A DNA stretch of 64,000 nucleotides, taken from the NCBI GenBank assembly GCA_002424605.1, contig DIKQ01000011.1, forward strand, positions 62,001 through 126,000. The letters are read 5' to 3'. Under the pieces are notes generated by a model. It had not been told where the DNA came from. It did not search any database and saw only the letters and a program-made list of their open reading frames with translations. Positions within the stretch are counted from its first letter, which is position 1. The number at the start of each line of letters is the position of its first letter. A program made the position numbers and the translations under genes. This stretch comes from Cloacimonetes bacterium UBA5614 (GTDB lineage Bacteria; Cloacimonadota; Cloacimonadia; Cloacimonadales; Cloacimonadaceae). Positions 34,701 to 43,129 of this stretch are shown piece by piece.

Positions 34701-35158
34701 AGACAGACGCCAACGGCTGTTTCAGCTTCATTGCCTGGCCTGCCTCCTATGAACTTACCGTCAATGCTCCCGGCTTTGACCTTTATACCATGCCTCAGGT
34801 CACTGTGGTAAACGGAGATACCACCTCTGTGCAAATCGCTTTGGATGTGACAGGTATTCCGGACGAACCGGAAGTCATTACCGCCACCCGGCTCAGGGGC
34901 TGTTATCCCAATCCCTTCTCAGCCTCCACGCTTATTCAATATGACATCAGGGAACCCGTGCAGACCACTCTGGAGATATTCAATACCCGGGGACAGAGGG
35001 TAAAGACGCTGGTGAACGCAGTTGCCGACAAAGGCAGTTTTTCGGTGGTTTGGAACGGAACTGACAATAATGGTAAGAGTGCCTCCAATGGAGTATATTA
35101 TTACAGGATGACTGCCGGCCGGTATTCCGAAACACGCAAGCTCATCCTCCTGAAATAG
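31787..35158 (+). CDS. Modular secreted surface protein with sorting domain (paralogue 2)
   Basis: 1123 residues from the ATG at 31787, chosen because GGGAGGG (31773-31779) lies 7-8 nt upstream and a signal peptide (MNRPLCLAIVLFMLLAVNLL) follows. It has the same layout as the upstream neighbour: two copies of the FYRFSL/YYNNF/VWxGTT module (about 20-190 and 310-490) with a CARDB-like spacer, then carboxypeptidase-regulatory-like domains. It adds a further beta domain (about 660-910, ITWNAPYTGDGEVIHWDNGT) and a third regulatory-like domain before the sorting domain (GCYPNPFSASTLIQYDI ... KLILLK). The pair looks like a tandem duplication followed by domain gain. Surface binding is inferred. Confidence 0.83.
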   Translation: MMNRPLCLAIVLFMLLAVNLLPAVSVTIGAGDELARLPFDLYYRFSLYETLYYPAEIDTSGYIHAVTYYNNFTGWSFPSFNVQVWMGTTTQNDLSGGWIPSTQLTQVFDGIACFPQGENEVTINLTTPFHYTDGNLVVMTRNPFMNTWPTSALNFYCQTIGTNRARNYRSDTSTPFPENPPATGYTLTGQFPKTTLHFTDEPFANDLAALSYTGNVTPSVVVASLYPVSIYNAGTNAQSTYQVKLLDADENELASAAGTAVNPGQTVVVIVSWTPTVPGPINVHAKVILAGDGNPLNDSSHFLMMVVQPGGVIIDPPWPDTTARVPVDMYWKNSLFQTVFPHNYYYLSTIDSPCHLTSISFYNNFITNLPHLPTRIWLANTTLTDLTAGWVPSTEMTLVFDGNVNYPNGTNAIAINLQTPFFYTGGNLLMLVQRPMDYQYYSINDVFAAYTSTQNLSRRAYSDTQAFDPANPPAGDGSLYNIYPKTSFGYMVNSIGSLAGTIVNGLGTPLQGAVVVLESTGQQATTDETGYYSFNAVPAGEHQITVSKQGYISQTLTATITADNLTELDVILLPVSFVSVTGRVVEGNLPTQGVSGAEVSLTTVPPVTVLTNAQGYFSFAGVGVNSSYYLSVAKPGYQSTGQWISVTDADLDVGDLPLTELIIPPYHVIAGGSGQSINITWNAPYTGDGEVIHWDNGTSSMGINMYNNQGQPQPFEIAIRFTPDDLEPYAGMTLNSVRFYARSATSQHTIKVWTGGSMFNPGTLILEQPVTNHTNNAWNTIPLNTPVFIYGFEELWIGLSFTASQAGPASCDNGPVHNWQGNLVNSAGSWYTLYNILPDWVYNWNIQGILNVNYRDAGERDERNLLGYRIWRLKSGEESDESLWTSLSPNPFQGTLYQDWFQPGLGSFGYKWAVKACYSGDQISAPAFSNGVVMGLYAGICCGTVTNSANGQPVEGALVMIDTPAGANYQTETDANGCFSFIAWPASYELTVNAPGFDLYTMPQVTVVNGDTTSVQIALDVTGIPDEPEVITATRLRGCYPNPFSASTLIQYDIREPVQTTLEIFNTRGQRVKTLVNAVADKGSFSVVWNGTDNNGKSASNGVYYYRMTAGRYSETRKLILLK

Positions 35159-35165
35159 CTTCTTT

Positions 35166-35238
35166 CCTGCCCGACCCGGCAACGATAGGAGAACAATGCG
35201 GGAACAAAGCTCCCGCTGTCTTCCCGTATCAGGCAGGC
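35166..35238. repeat. Palindromic 11-nt-periodic intergenic element, copy G (GGGAACAA type)
   Basis: Bounded by CCTGCCCGA and TATCAGGCAGG. The interior reads AACAATGCGGGAACAA, AGCTCCCGC, TGTCTTCCCGTA. It is a less regular copy between two plus-strand genes. Confidence 0.72.
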
Positions 35239-35251
35239 AATGAGGTAGAGG

Positions 35252-35280
35252 TTGACATAACTGATGCGGAAAGAGAAAAT
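35252..35280 (+). promoter_or_regulatory. Possible sigma-70 promoter for the following sorted protein
   Basis: TTGACA (35252-35257), 17-bp spacer, GAAAAT (35275-35280). The -35 is perfect and the -10 weak. Confidence 0.4.
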
Positions 35281-35327
35281 GGGTCTTTAAGAGTTTAAAA
35301 ATATAAAAGCATAAAAGAGAGAGAGTA

Positions 35328-36650
35328 ATGAACAAGACAAGAGCGATAATCTTCCTGCTGGCAAGCCTGATTCTGGCGTGCAGCGCGCTTAACGCCCAGA
35401 TTGCCAACTACTATGCCTTCACGCAAACTGCCAACGAATGGGAACCCATCTGGGGCACTTTTGCCACTGAAGCAATGACAGACGAGGGTATAACCCCTGC
35501 AATCGGGATGGGATTTGATTTTCCCTATGGAACCAATACCTACTCGCAGGTGAGGATATCCTCCAACGGCTGGGTGGGACTTGGCACAAACCTGACCCTG
35601 CCTTATTATGCCAATGACCTTGCTACCCTGAATATCAGGCCCTTGCTGGCCCCGCTCTGGGACGACATCAGCCTGCAGTTCGGAGCAGTGCACTATGCCT
35701 CTTATGGAGTCGCCCCGCACCGGGTTTTCTTCGTGCAATGGCTGGCTGCCAAATGGAACTACAATGCTATGAATGAATTCAACTTTATGGTAAGGATTCA
35801 CGAGACGGGACAGGCGGATTTCATCTATGGAACCAATATCGGCAGTCCGAGCAATGCCTCCGCCTCCATAGGGATCAATATGACCCCGGGCGGTTCGGGC
35901 AATTATTTCAGCATAGTGCCGGCAAATCCCGCCGTAGCCCATACCACCACACAATACCAGAATATCCAGACCTTTCCGGGGCTGGGAACGATGTATATCT
36001 TTATGCCCAGGACCACCGAAGCCCAGAATGCGGCAGCGGTCAACCTGCGCGGTAACCGCAATCCCATGCAGAATGTCGTGAACGAATATGTCGTGACCGT
36101 CGGCAACGCAGGAACAGGGCAGATTGCCGCCAATTCTGTCACCGCCTACCTGATGAGGGGAGAAGAAGTCCTGGCTGAGACGCAACTGCCTTACATTGCA
36201 TCAGGCAGCTTTGGAAATGCCACCTTTGAATGGACGCCGGATGAGACGGGCCTGATGTATCTCTACGCCAGGGTGGACCTTGCTGAAGATGCGGACAGCC
36301 TGAACAACGAGACCTTCCCCTTTGCCGTGACTGTTCAGCCCTATGTAAGCAATGATGATAACCTTGCCCCGTCAATTGATTTGAGCCTGAAGGCATATCC
36401 CAATCCCTTCTCCGGAAGCGTCAGCATCGATTATGCAATCAAAAGCGGTTCCCAGGTAACCGTTGAGGTGTTTGACATCAAAGGACGGAAAGTGGATACC
36501 CTGGTCCGGGAATATAAGAATCCGGGTAATTATACCATCGGATGGAATGGACCTCAAAACCGCGGAACCAAAACCGCAGACGGCATCTACCTGCTGAAAA
36601 TCACCACAGAAAAAGAGGCACTGACCCGGAAACTTATCCTGCTGAAATAA
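35328..36650 (+). CDS. Secreted protein with sorting domain, 440 aa
   Basis: 440 residues. A signal sequence of about 24 residues (MNKTRAIIFLLASLILACSA; the Cys could also be a lipobox) precedes a beta domain with MGFDFPYGTNTYSQVRISSN and GWVGLGTN, the pattern of choice-of-anchor domains found in FCB secreted proteins. A CARDB-like Ig segment (about 225-330, VVTVGNAGTGQIAANSVTAY) follows. The sorting domain (about 350-440) opens LKAYPNPFSGSVSIDYAIKS and ends KLILLK. No enzymatic motif is seen. It has its own promoter candidate and is monocistronic; the neighbour downstream converges. Confidence 0.8.
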   Translation: MNKTRAIIFLLASLILACSALNAQIANYYAFTQTANEWEPIWGTFATEAMTDEGITPAIGMGFDFPYGTNTYSQVRISSNGWVGLGTNLTLPYYANDLATLNIRPLLAPLWDDISLQFGAVHYASYGVAPHRVFFVQWLAAKWNYNAMNEFNFMVRIHETGQADFIYGTNIGSPSNASASIGINMTPGGSGNYFSIVPANPAVAHTTTQYQNIQTFPGLGTMYIFMPRTTEAQNAAAVNLRGNRNPMQNVVNEYVVTVGNAGTGQIAANSVTAYLMRGEEVLAETQLPYIASGSFGNATFEWTPDETGLMYLYARVDLAEDADSLNNETFPFAVTVQPYVSNDDNLAPSIDLSLKAYPNPFSGSVSIDYAIKSGSQVTVEVFDIKGRKVDTLVREYKNPGNYTIGWNGPQNRGTKTADGIYLLKITTEKEALTRKLILLK

Positions 36651-36709
36651 CCCTATAGCCCTTATTCAGGACGCTGATAGCCAATTCCATCCTGCTGCTC
36701 AATCCCTGA

Positions 36710-37390
36710 TTAACCTGATAGGGATACAGGCTGCAGGCACTCTTCCGAATTATAGCTTACGCTGTTCACCTTTTTACCGACTGGGTAAAGCTCCAGCATC
36801 CCGGCTGGGCAGGGTTTCAGGAAGGACTGCAGGGACGCAGGGTCTTTAAAATCTTCCCTTAACCAGCTTTCCAGCACCTCAGGCAACAAAATCACCGGCA
36901 TACGGTCGTGGATGGGCTGCATGGTTTCATTGGGAGAAGTGGTGATGATGGCGCAGCTTTGGATATAACTGCCGTCAGCTCCTGTCCAGTATTCCGTGAT
37001 TCCTGCCAGATAAAGCAATTCATCGCCTCCGGCGTGGATGAAGAAGGGCTGTTTATCGCTCTTGCGCCATTCATAAAATCCCGTGGCGGGAATCAGGCAG
37101 CGCCTTCTCAGCAAACCGTTCTTGAAGGTCGGCTTTTCCAGGATGGTCTCGGCTCGCACATTTATCATGCTGAACTGGGTGGATGGCTCCTTGCTCCAGG
37201 AGGGTATAAGCCCCCAGCGGAAAAAGGTGAGAAACCTGTCTTGCCCTTTATAGATGACCGCTGCCACCGGTTGGGTGGGGGCGACGTTATAGTTGATTTC
37301 TATCTGTTCGTCCCTGTTTTTGATGGCAAGCTCATCTATCAGCTTCTTGAGCTGATTGTGTTTAACCACCTGCGCAAAGCGTCCGCACAT
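36710..37390 (-). CDS. SRAP-domain protein (YedK/HMCES family)
   Basis: 226 residues. After Met removal Cys2 (MCGRFAQ) is the catalytic residue that forms a thiazolidine crosslink with abasic sites in single-stranded DNA. The other family residues are in place: Asn in INYNVAPTQ, RAETILEKPTF, GFYEWRKSD (the Glu of the active site) and TTSPNETMQPIHDRMPVIL with the conserved His. The RBS is GGAGG. It shields AP sites during replication. It is monocistronic between a sorted-protein gene and the transglutaminase-like gene, with no SOS-box recognised by eye. Confidence 0.95.
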   Translation of the reverse strand: MCGRFAQVVKHNQLKKLIDELAIKNRDEQIEINYNVAPTQPVAAVIYKGQDRFLTFFRWGLIPSWSKEPSTQFSMINVRAETILEKPTFKNGLLRRRCLIPATGFYEWRKSDKQPFFIHAGGDELLYLAGITEYWTGADGSYIQSCAIITTSPNETMQPIHDRMPVILLPEVLESWLREDFKDPASLQSFLKPCPAGMLELYPVGKKVNSVSYNSEECLQPVSLSG

Positions 37391-37424
37391 CTTTCCTCCG
37401 CTTATCTGAATGCCTGATAGTGTC

Positions 37425-39707
37425 TTACTTTATCAGCAGCAGCTTGCCGCTCAGTGTCCTGCCTTCTGCGCTTACTTTGTAATAATAGACTCCCGTACCG
37501 GCTTGTCTGCCATTGAAGTCCGTCCCGTCCCAGCTTAGCCGGTTGAATCCCTGTTTCAGGGGTTCGTCTGCCAAAACCCTTAATTTCTGTCCCTTGACGT
37601 TGTAGATGCCCACCACTGCATGGCTGTCTTTGCCCAGGCGAAATCTGATATCGGTCCCGGTTCTGAAGGGATTGGGCGAAGCCGGCAGTAAAGCCAGCCC
37701 CGCAGGATACAGCATATCATCCTGATTGCTCGCCCCAAAATGCTCGTATAAGACTCCGGCAGTGACGCATTGAGTATTAGCCACATGACAGCCGTTATCC
37801 AGGAAGGCGTACCAATGCTGGTCAGCTGGAATGTTAAAGAGCGCGTTTCCATACGGGACGTTTTGCATTACATGGAAGGCATTTGCCTCCTGCGCCACCA
37901 GATACATCATATAATTGTCCGCATCGGTCATCAGCAGGTTGATGCTGCCTGCCTGGTCTATTTTCTTGTAGCATTTGGGCACCGAACCCACAATATCTAT
38001 GTCATCCCAGGTGGAAACACCCGTAATAAGCTGATAAGGCGCTGCGAAGGATATCATAAACCGCCAGTCCTGCGAGGGGTCGGCAGGCGGTGCTGTTTGC
38101 GTGATATTTGGCACTGTCAGGGCATTGGCGATTTCCACGTTGAAGGTATATTCCTGTCCGTTCACCGAATTGTCCACTATCATAGCGTAAGTGCCCGGAT
38201 TGGAAGGGTATATCCCCACCGGGCTTTCCAGGCGCATATAATATTGCCGGTTCTCGCCCACCGGGAAAGTTACCATTCCCTGGTTATCGGTAAAGTCAAT
38301 CATATCCACCCGGATACCGCTTTCATAGATGGCAAGGATGACGCGGGCGCCGTCCACAGGCCGGTCCAGGCTGTCTGTAACAGCGATGCTGATGCTTGCC
38401 AGACCCTCCGAATAGCGGTCCGTGACCGAGGTAAAGAGGCCGTCACTGCGGATTTCAAACACACTGCCGAATACTTTTCCCCAGCCGTTTTCATAGACCA
38501 GCGGGACGTTTATATAGCCGTTGACCGGTTCCCATTGCACCCAGCCGTCTTCCCAGAACTCGTTCCAGGTATGGTCTGTGCTGATGGACAGGATGCTGGT
38601 GCAGGGGATGAGAGCAGCCCTGGCTGCTGCCGCCGAGTAGTCCGCATATTCACCGCAGCGTCCGAAGTGCTTGCGGTATATCCTCACAGGCTGGTGGGGG
38701 CGTTCTGCATTGGAAGTAAAGCTCATGGTGTTGTTTACCCACCATTGCACCGCCCTTAGAGCGTCCCCGGGTGTTCCGTCCCGGTTAAACAGGGTGGCGC
38801 ATTGCATCAGTGTATCCGACAGGACAGGATAATTCCCTTCCTGGACATTGTATAGGAAAGTGCGCCAGAACTGCCCCACAGGCGGGTCAGCTATGTTATT
38901 GGCGTGGGTGGTGTTGCTTTCCACTATCCCCGGGTCTATGTAAGCAGGGATTTCGTCTGTAATCTTGGGATGCACGATATACCAGTAGTAAATGTCACGG
39001 GGTACATCCACCTCGATGGTCTCTCCATCCGCGTTTCTTTTCAGGTAAGCGGTGGTGGAATAGTAGTCCCCGCCGGAGATGGAACTGCCGTAATTATTTA
39101 TCTGGACATAGTTTAAATGCAAATCTGCCGCATAAATCTGCTGGGCGTTTTCCAGCATCATCTGGGGATTGGCATAGATGGAGGACAGGTATTGGGAAGA
39201 GGAATGCGCTATGCTGAAGGCGATTTCATCCACGTAAGGGTCCACCGCGCTGTTTATCACATCTGCCCAGATATCCTGGTCATAGGCGGTCAACTGATAA
39301 AATACCTGCGTAAGGGGTGGCTTTATCCAGTCCGGCGACTTGGCGATTGCCTGTCTGGCAGCGGTGGTCAGGGGATTCATATTGGTGCAGGTCAGCATGC
39401 TCTGGTTCACGAAATTGTACTGCACCCCGAGGGTCTTACCGGCGTCCAGCCATGTGTATATCTGTAAGCTGTCCACCGCAATCCATTCGTCTCTGTTGAT
39501 ATCAGGCATTCCGTTCTGCTGGGGCTGGATGGGTACTATGGGTGAAGGCAGCAGGCGTTCTGTCATTACGCCGTCGCTTTCCAGTTCGCGGGTGGTGAGC
39601 CCTCTTGGTTCGGCTGCTAACTGACTGGCAATAAGCAGGATGAATAACGTAAAAAGTAATGCCTTAACTCCGGTTTTCCCGGCTTCCAAGGACAGCAGAC
39701 TGCTCAT
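37425..39707 (-). CDS. Secreted transglutaminase-like protein with sorting domain
   Basis: 760 residues from the ATG at 39707, which has GGGAG 6 nt upstream; the earlier ATG at 39713 abuts that RBS. A signal region lies at about 14-33. The transglutaminase-like core is at about 340-400, with Cys351 (GRCGEYADYS), His379 (TDHTWNEFW) and, where Asp is usual, Glu393 (VQWEPVNG). A carboxypeptidase-regulatory-like beta domain follows (LDRPVDGARVILAIYES). The C-terminal sorting domain begins LLPASPNPFRTGTDIRFRLG and ends KLLLIK. It may be a cysteine peptidase or a protein-crosslinking enzyme at the cell surface; the Asp-to-Glu change leaves activity open. Confidence 0.83.
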   Translation of the reverse strand: MSSLLSLEAGKTGVKALLFTLFILLIASQLAAEPRGLTTRELESDGVMTERLLPSPIVPIQPQQNGMPDINRDEWIAVDSLQIYTWLDAGKTLGVQYNFVNQSMLTCTNMNPLTTAARQAIAKSPDWIKPPLTQVFYQLTAYDQDIWADVINSAVDPYVDEIAFSIAHSSSQYLSSIYANPQMMLENAQQIYAADLHLNYVQINNYGSSISGGDYYSTTAYLKRNADGETIEVDVPRDIYYWYIVHPKITDEIPAYIDPGIVESNTTHANNIADPPVGQFWRTFLYNVQEGNYPVLSDTLMQCATLFNRDGTPGDALRAVQWWVNNTMSFTSNAERPHQPVRIYRKHFGRCGEYADYSAAAARAALIPCTSILSISTDHTWNEFWEDGWVQWEPVNGYINVPLVYENGWGKVFGSVFEIRSDGLFTSVTDRYSEGLASISIAVTDSLDRPVDGARVILAIYESGIRVDMIDFTDNQGMVTFPVGENRQYYMRLESPVGIYPSNPGTYAMIVDNSVNGQEYTFNVEIANALTVPNITQTAPPADPSQDWRFMISFAAPYQLITGVSTWDDIDIVGSVPKCYKKIDQAGSINLLMTDADNYMMYLVAQEANAFHVMQNVPYGNALFNIPADQHWYAFLDNGCHVANTQCVTAGVLYEHFGASNQDDMLYPAGLALLPASPNPFRTGTDIRFRLGKDSHAVVGIYNVKGQKLRVLADEPLKQGFNRLSWDGTDFNGRQAGTGVYYYKVSAEGRTLSGKLLLIK

Positions 39708-39815
39708 AATCATCTCCCTTCAGATGGAAAATCTTGCTCTGACCTGTGATTATTATGCGCCTGTTATTCTGTCAATTGCAAATTTAGAGAAAGCCGTTTT
39801 TCGCGAAAAATCCCT

Positions 39816-39897
39816 TTCTTTCCTGCATGATACGAGGGGGTATCGAGGAGATTCCCCTCGATACCCCCTCGATACCACCTCGAAGCAAGCAGAAAAG
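39816..39897. repeat. Palindromic 11-nt-periodic intergenic element, copy H (best conserved)
   Basis: Flanks TTTCCTGCATGATAC and AAGCAAGCAGAAAAG. The interior runs TACGAGGGGG, TATCGAGGAGA, TTCCCCTCGA, TACCCCCTCGA, TACCACCTCGA. The GAGGGGGTATCGAGG arm is perfectly complementary to CCTCGATACCCCCTC over 15 bp. It lies upstream of the transglutaminase-like gene. Confidence 0.88.
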
Positions 39898-39918
39898 AAG
39901 AGGGCAAAAAGTCAGGGT

Positions 39919-42900
39919 TTAGCTTTGGTCATCAGGGACTTCGCCATTCGGTAGGGGAACGTTCCTGTCTTTGCATTCCATCACTTCCTGAAACTTGCTG
40001 TGCTCCGTAAAGCGTTCGAAACCGAGCTTGCCGAAGAAGCTGTCCACCATCGAATAGATGACGGGTATGATGAAAAGAGTAAGGAAGGTGGCAAAAGCCA
40101 GTCCGAAGGTAAAGGTGACTGCCATGGGACGCCAAGCCTGGTTGCTGGCGCTGGAGCTGAACACGATGGGCAGCATGCCGGCGATGGTGGTTCCGGTGGT
40201 CATAATAATAGGTCTGAGCCGGACACTGCCGCTCTGGATGATGGCATGCCAGCGGTCTGTCCCTCTTTCCCGTTCCTGGTTGATAAAATCTATCAGCAGG
40301 ATAGCGTTGTTTACCACCACACCCGCCAGGGCGACTACTGAGATGAGCGTATTCAGCGAGAAGGGCAGTCCGGTGACCAGCAATCCGAAAATGACGCCGA
40401 TAAAGGCAAAGGGGATGGTCGCCATTACAATGATGGGCTGGACATAGGACTTGAACTGGGAAGCCAGGATAGTGAAGATAATCAGGATTGCTATTAAAAA
40501 AGCGCTGTATAGCGAGGAATAGCTCCTGTTCTGCTCTTCCTGCATACCTCCGAATTCAATCTGGTAACCGGGATAGCGCTGTTGAAAATTCTGCAGCATC
40601 CCGGGCTGGCCCTTCAGTTTGTCACCCACCAGCAGGGTTACGACTTCGGAAGGGGTACGCTTGCGGGTTCTGCCGTTTTCGGTGTATCTGGCTGCTGCCG
40701 CAGTGATGGTGATTACCCTTTTCTTGTCCCTGTGCTCTATTCTGGAAAGGCTGCTGGTAATCTGGAAATCCGCCAGGTCGCGGATGGCAATCAATTCTCC
40801 GCTGCGGCTCTTGACTTTCAGGTTTTTGAGGGGTTCCAGTTCTTCGGTATATCTGTCATCCAGTTTTACTATGATGGGATATTCATCGATGCCCCCGCCA
40901 CGGTATTGGGATACTTCCAGGCCGTTTCTGGCGGTGCGCAGGGTGCCGGCAATCTGGGCAACGCTAAGGCCATAGAGAGAAAGCTTGTCGTGATTGGGGA
41001 TAATCCTGATTTCCTTTTTACCCTGGTCAAAGCTGTCATCGATGTCCACAACGCCGGGGATTTTCTTCAGGTTGTCCTTAACGTTTTCAGCAATATAGGC
41101 AAGACGGTTCAGGTTATCGCCCTTGATGCGGATTTCCACGTCTTTTCCCACCGGCGGTCCTGTCTGGCTCTGGCGGAAGGTGTAGGAATAGAGGCCGGGA
41201 GTCTTGTCCAGCACGGTGCGGATGGCTGACTTTATCTCGTCGTGGGTAAATTTCATCTGTTTTTGTTCTACCAGGTCGATGTTTATCTGGGCATTGCTGC
41301 TCTTGATGTCCTGCCTGCCTTCACTGCCTATGGAACCAACAGTGGTGGTGACAAACTCGATATCCTGTTTTTCCTTCAGGGTATTTATCTGCTCTTCAAT
41401 CAGGACTATGGTCTTTTCCGTCTCTTCCAGCTTGGTGCCCAAAGGGGTCTTGAGTTCTATGGCAAAGGTCTGGGATGTACTGGCAGGGAAAAACTCAAAC
41501 TTGATTAACCCTGAACCCATGACGCCAAACGATGCCAGAAGCAGGATAATTATAGACCACAAGGCGATGGCACGGTGTTTCAGCACCTTGACAATGGCTT
41601 TCTGGTAAAGCTTAATAAGGGGCGCAATCAGCTTGGCGGTACGGTCATTCGAGGCTTCCATCTTCTTCCCGAACTGCCACATATTGGTGGGCAATACCAC
41701 CATGCTCTGGTACCAGGAACCCAGCAGGGCAATCGTCACCACTATGGGGAAGACGCTCAGGAACTGACCCATGATGCCTTTCATCAGCAATAGCGGCAGG
41801 AACGACGCCACAGTAGTCAGGGTGGAGGAAAACACAGGGCTGATGACCTGGTCCACTCCCATGATGATAGAATCCTTGTGGCAATATCCCATCTCTCTGT
41901 AGCGATGGGTGTTCTCGATTACCACAACCGAGTTGTCCACCACCATACCCACCACTATGATGAGTCCGAAGATAGTGAGGTTATTCAGGGTTATGTCAAA
42001 CAGCGGAACCACGATAAACGTAATCAGGATGCTAAGCGGAATACCCACTGCAGCAAGGGCGGCATTGCGCCATCCCAGGAAGAACAGCATCATAAGGAAG
42101 ACCAGGATAATGCCTTGCAAAGCGCTGCTGCCGAGGGAATTAATGCCGTTTTTGACGTCAATCGAACCGTCATTGCGCACGCTGATGGTAAGGCCGGGGA
42201 TGGATTTTTCAAAGTCAGCGGCATATTCCCGCACGTCTTTCATCACCCGGATTATGTTACCGTCCGCTTTCTTGTAGATGAGCACACTGACACTGTGTTC
42301 CCCGTTCAGCCGGGATATAGTCTCGGCCCGGGACAGAGTATCCCTGATGCCTGCAACATCGCCAAGGCGGACCACCCCGCCTCCGGCATCGCTCTGCACT
42401 ATCAGGGAAGCCAGCTCTTCAGTGGACTGGAATTCACCCAAAGTGCGTACCAGGAACTCAATCTTGCCAAAGCGGGAGTTGCCTGCAGGGATATTCATAT
42501 TTCTGCTCTGGATGGCTGCAGAGAGGTCGCTGAGGGTAATACCCCAGGCATCAAGCTTTGCCTGGTCTGCATCCACCCAAATCTGGCGGTCCCTGCTGCC
42601 GATAACATCCACTTTGGAGATGTTATCAAGGTCCAGCACGCCGTCTTTAAAGTTTTCGCCTATTTCGCGCAGGGAGCCGGGAGTAAAGCTGCCGCCCAGA
42701 ACCACCTGGGCGATGGGATTGACCTCGCGCATATTGAGCCGGATAATTATGGGGTCGATGGCGTCGTCCGGCAGGTCTGTAATCTTGTTTATCTCCGTAT
42801 TCACGTCATCAAAGGCTTTTTCCGGGTTCACGCCGGATTCGAACCTGACATGGATGATGGCTTTGCTCTCTTCGGCAGTGGTTGAGATATAGTCTATGCC

Positions 42901-43128
42901 GTCGATGTCAGAGATGCCGTCCTCTATTTTCTTTACAATCAGCTGTTCAACTTCCTCGGGTGAGGCGCCCGGATAGGCAGCAACTATCAAAACGCTGCCA
43001 AAATCAACGGCAGGGAATTCCTCCCTGGGAAGGGTAACCATGGAAACCAGACCGAAGACCAGGATAGCCACGGTCAGCATATTGATCAGGACAGAATTCC
43101 TGATGGCGGATTCTGCTACTGAAAACAT
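39919..43128 (-). CDS. RND-family multidrug/solute efflux transporter (AcrB/MdtB-like)
   Basis: 1069 residues, within the HAE-RND size range. TM1 starts at ESAIRNSVLINMLTVAIL. The proton-relay TM4 region shows VGMVVDNSVVVIENTHRYRE, with the paired Asp of the family nearby, and the C-terminal half has the matching VNNAILLIDFINQERERG. Two large periplasmic loops are present with PEEVEQLIVKKIEDGISDI and FESGVNPEKAFDDVN. It pumps drugs, lipids or metals out by proton exchange. It follows its membrane-fusion protein by 1 nt. No outer-membrane TolC-type gene is seen beside it, so the exit duct must be encoded elsewhere. A short hydrophilic C-terminal tail extends beyond the last helix. Confidence 0.93.
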   Translation of the reverse strand: MFSVAESAIRNSVLINMLTVAILVFGLVSMVTLPREEFPAVDFGSVLIVAAYPGASPEEVEQLIVKKIEDGISDIDGIDYISTTAEESKAIIHVRFESGVNPEKAFDDVNTEINKITDLPDDAIDPIIIRLNMREVNPIAQVVLGGSFTPGSLREIGENFKDGVLDLDNISKVDVIGSRDRQIWVDADQAKLDAWGITLSDLSAAIQSRNMNIPAGNSRFGKIEFLVRTLGEFQSTEELASLIVQSDAGGGVVRLGDVAGIRDTLSRAETISRLNGEHSVSVLIYKKADGNIIRVMKDVREYAADFEKSIPGLTISVRNDGSIDVKNGINSLGSSALQGIILVFLMMLFFLGWRNAALAAVGIPLSILITFIVVPLFDITLNNLTIFGLIIVVGMVVDNSVVVIENTHRYREMGYCHKDSIIMGVDQVISPVFSSTLTTVASFLPLLLMKGIMGQFLSVFPIVVTIALLGSWYQSMVVLPTNMWQFGKKMEASNDRTAKLIAPLIKLYQKAIVKVLKHRAIALWSIIILLLASFGVMGSGLIKFEFFPASTSQTFAIELKTPLGTKLEETEKTIVLIEEQINTLKEKQDIEFVTTTVGSIGSEGRQDIKSSNAQINIDLVEQKQMKFTHDEIKSAIRTVLDKTPGLYSYTFRQSQTGPPVGKDVEIRIKGDNLNRLAYIAENVKDNLKKIPGVVDIDDSFDQGKKEIRIIPNHDKLSLYGLSVAQIAGTLRTARNGLEVSQYRGGGIDEYPIIVKLDDRYTEELEPLKNLKVKSRSGELIAIRDLADFQITSSLSRIEHRDKKRVITITAAAARYTENGRTRKRTPSEVVTLLVGDKLKGQPGMLQNFQQRYPGYQIEFGGMQEEQNRSYSSLYSAFLIAILIIFTILASQFKSYVQPIIVMATIPFAFIGVIFGLLVTGLPFSLNTLISVVALAGVVVNNAILLIDFINQERERGTDRWHAIIQSGSVRLRPIIMTTGTTIAGMLPIVFSSSASNQAWRPMAVTFTFGLAFATFLTLFIIPVIYSMVDSFFGKLGFERFTEHSKFQEVMECKDRNVPLPNGEVPDDQS

Positions 43129-43129
43129 C

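Noticed and set aside
33152..34834. Long minus-strand open frame of 560 codons inside the second surface-protein gene
   Set aside because: It lies wholly within a well-supported plus-strand gene, has low-complexity His/Gly/Val-rich translation and no RBS or domain.
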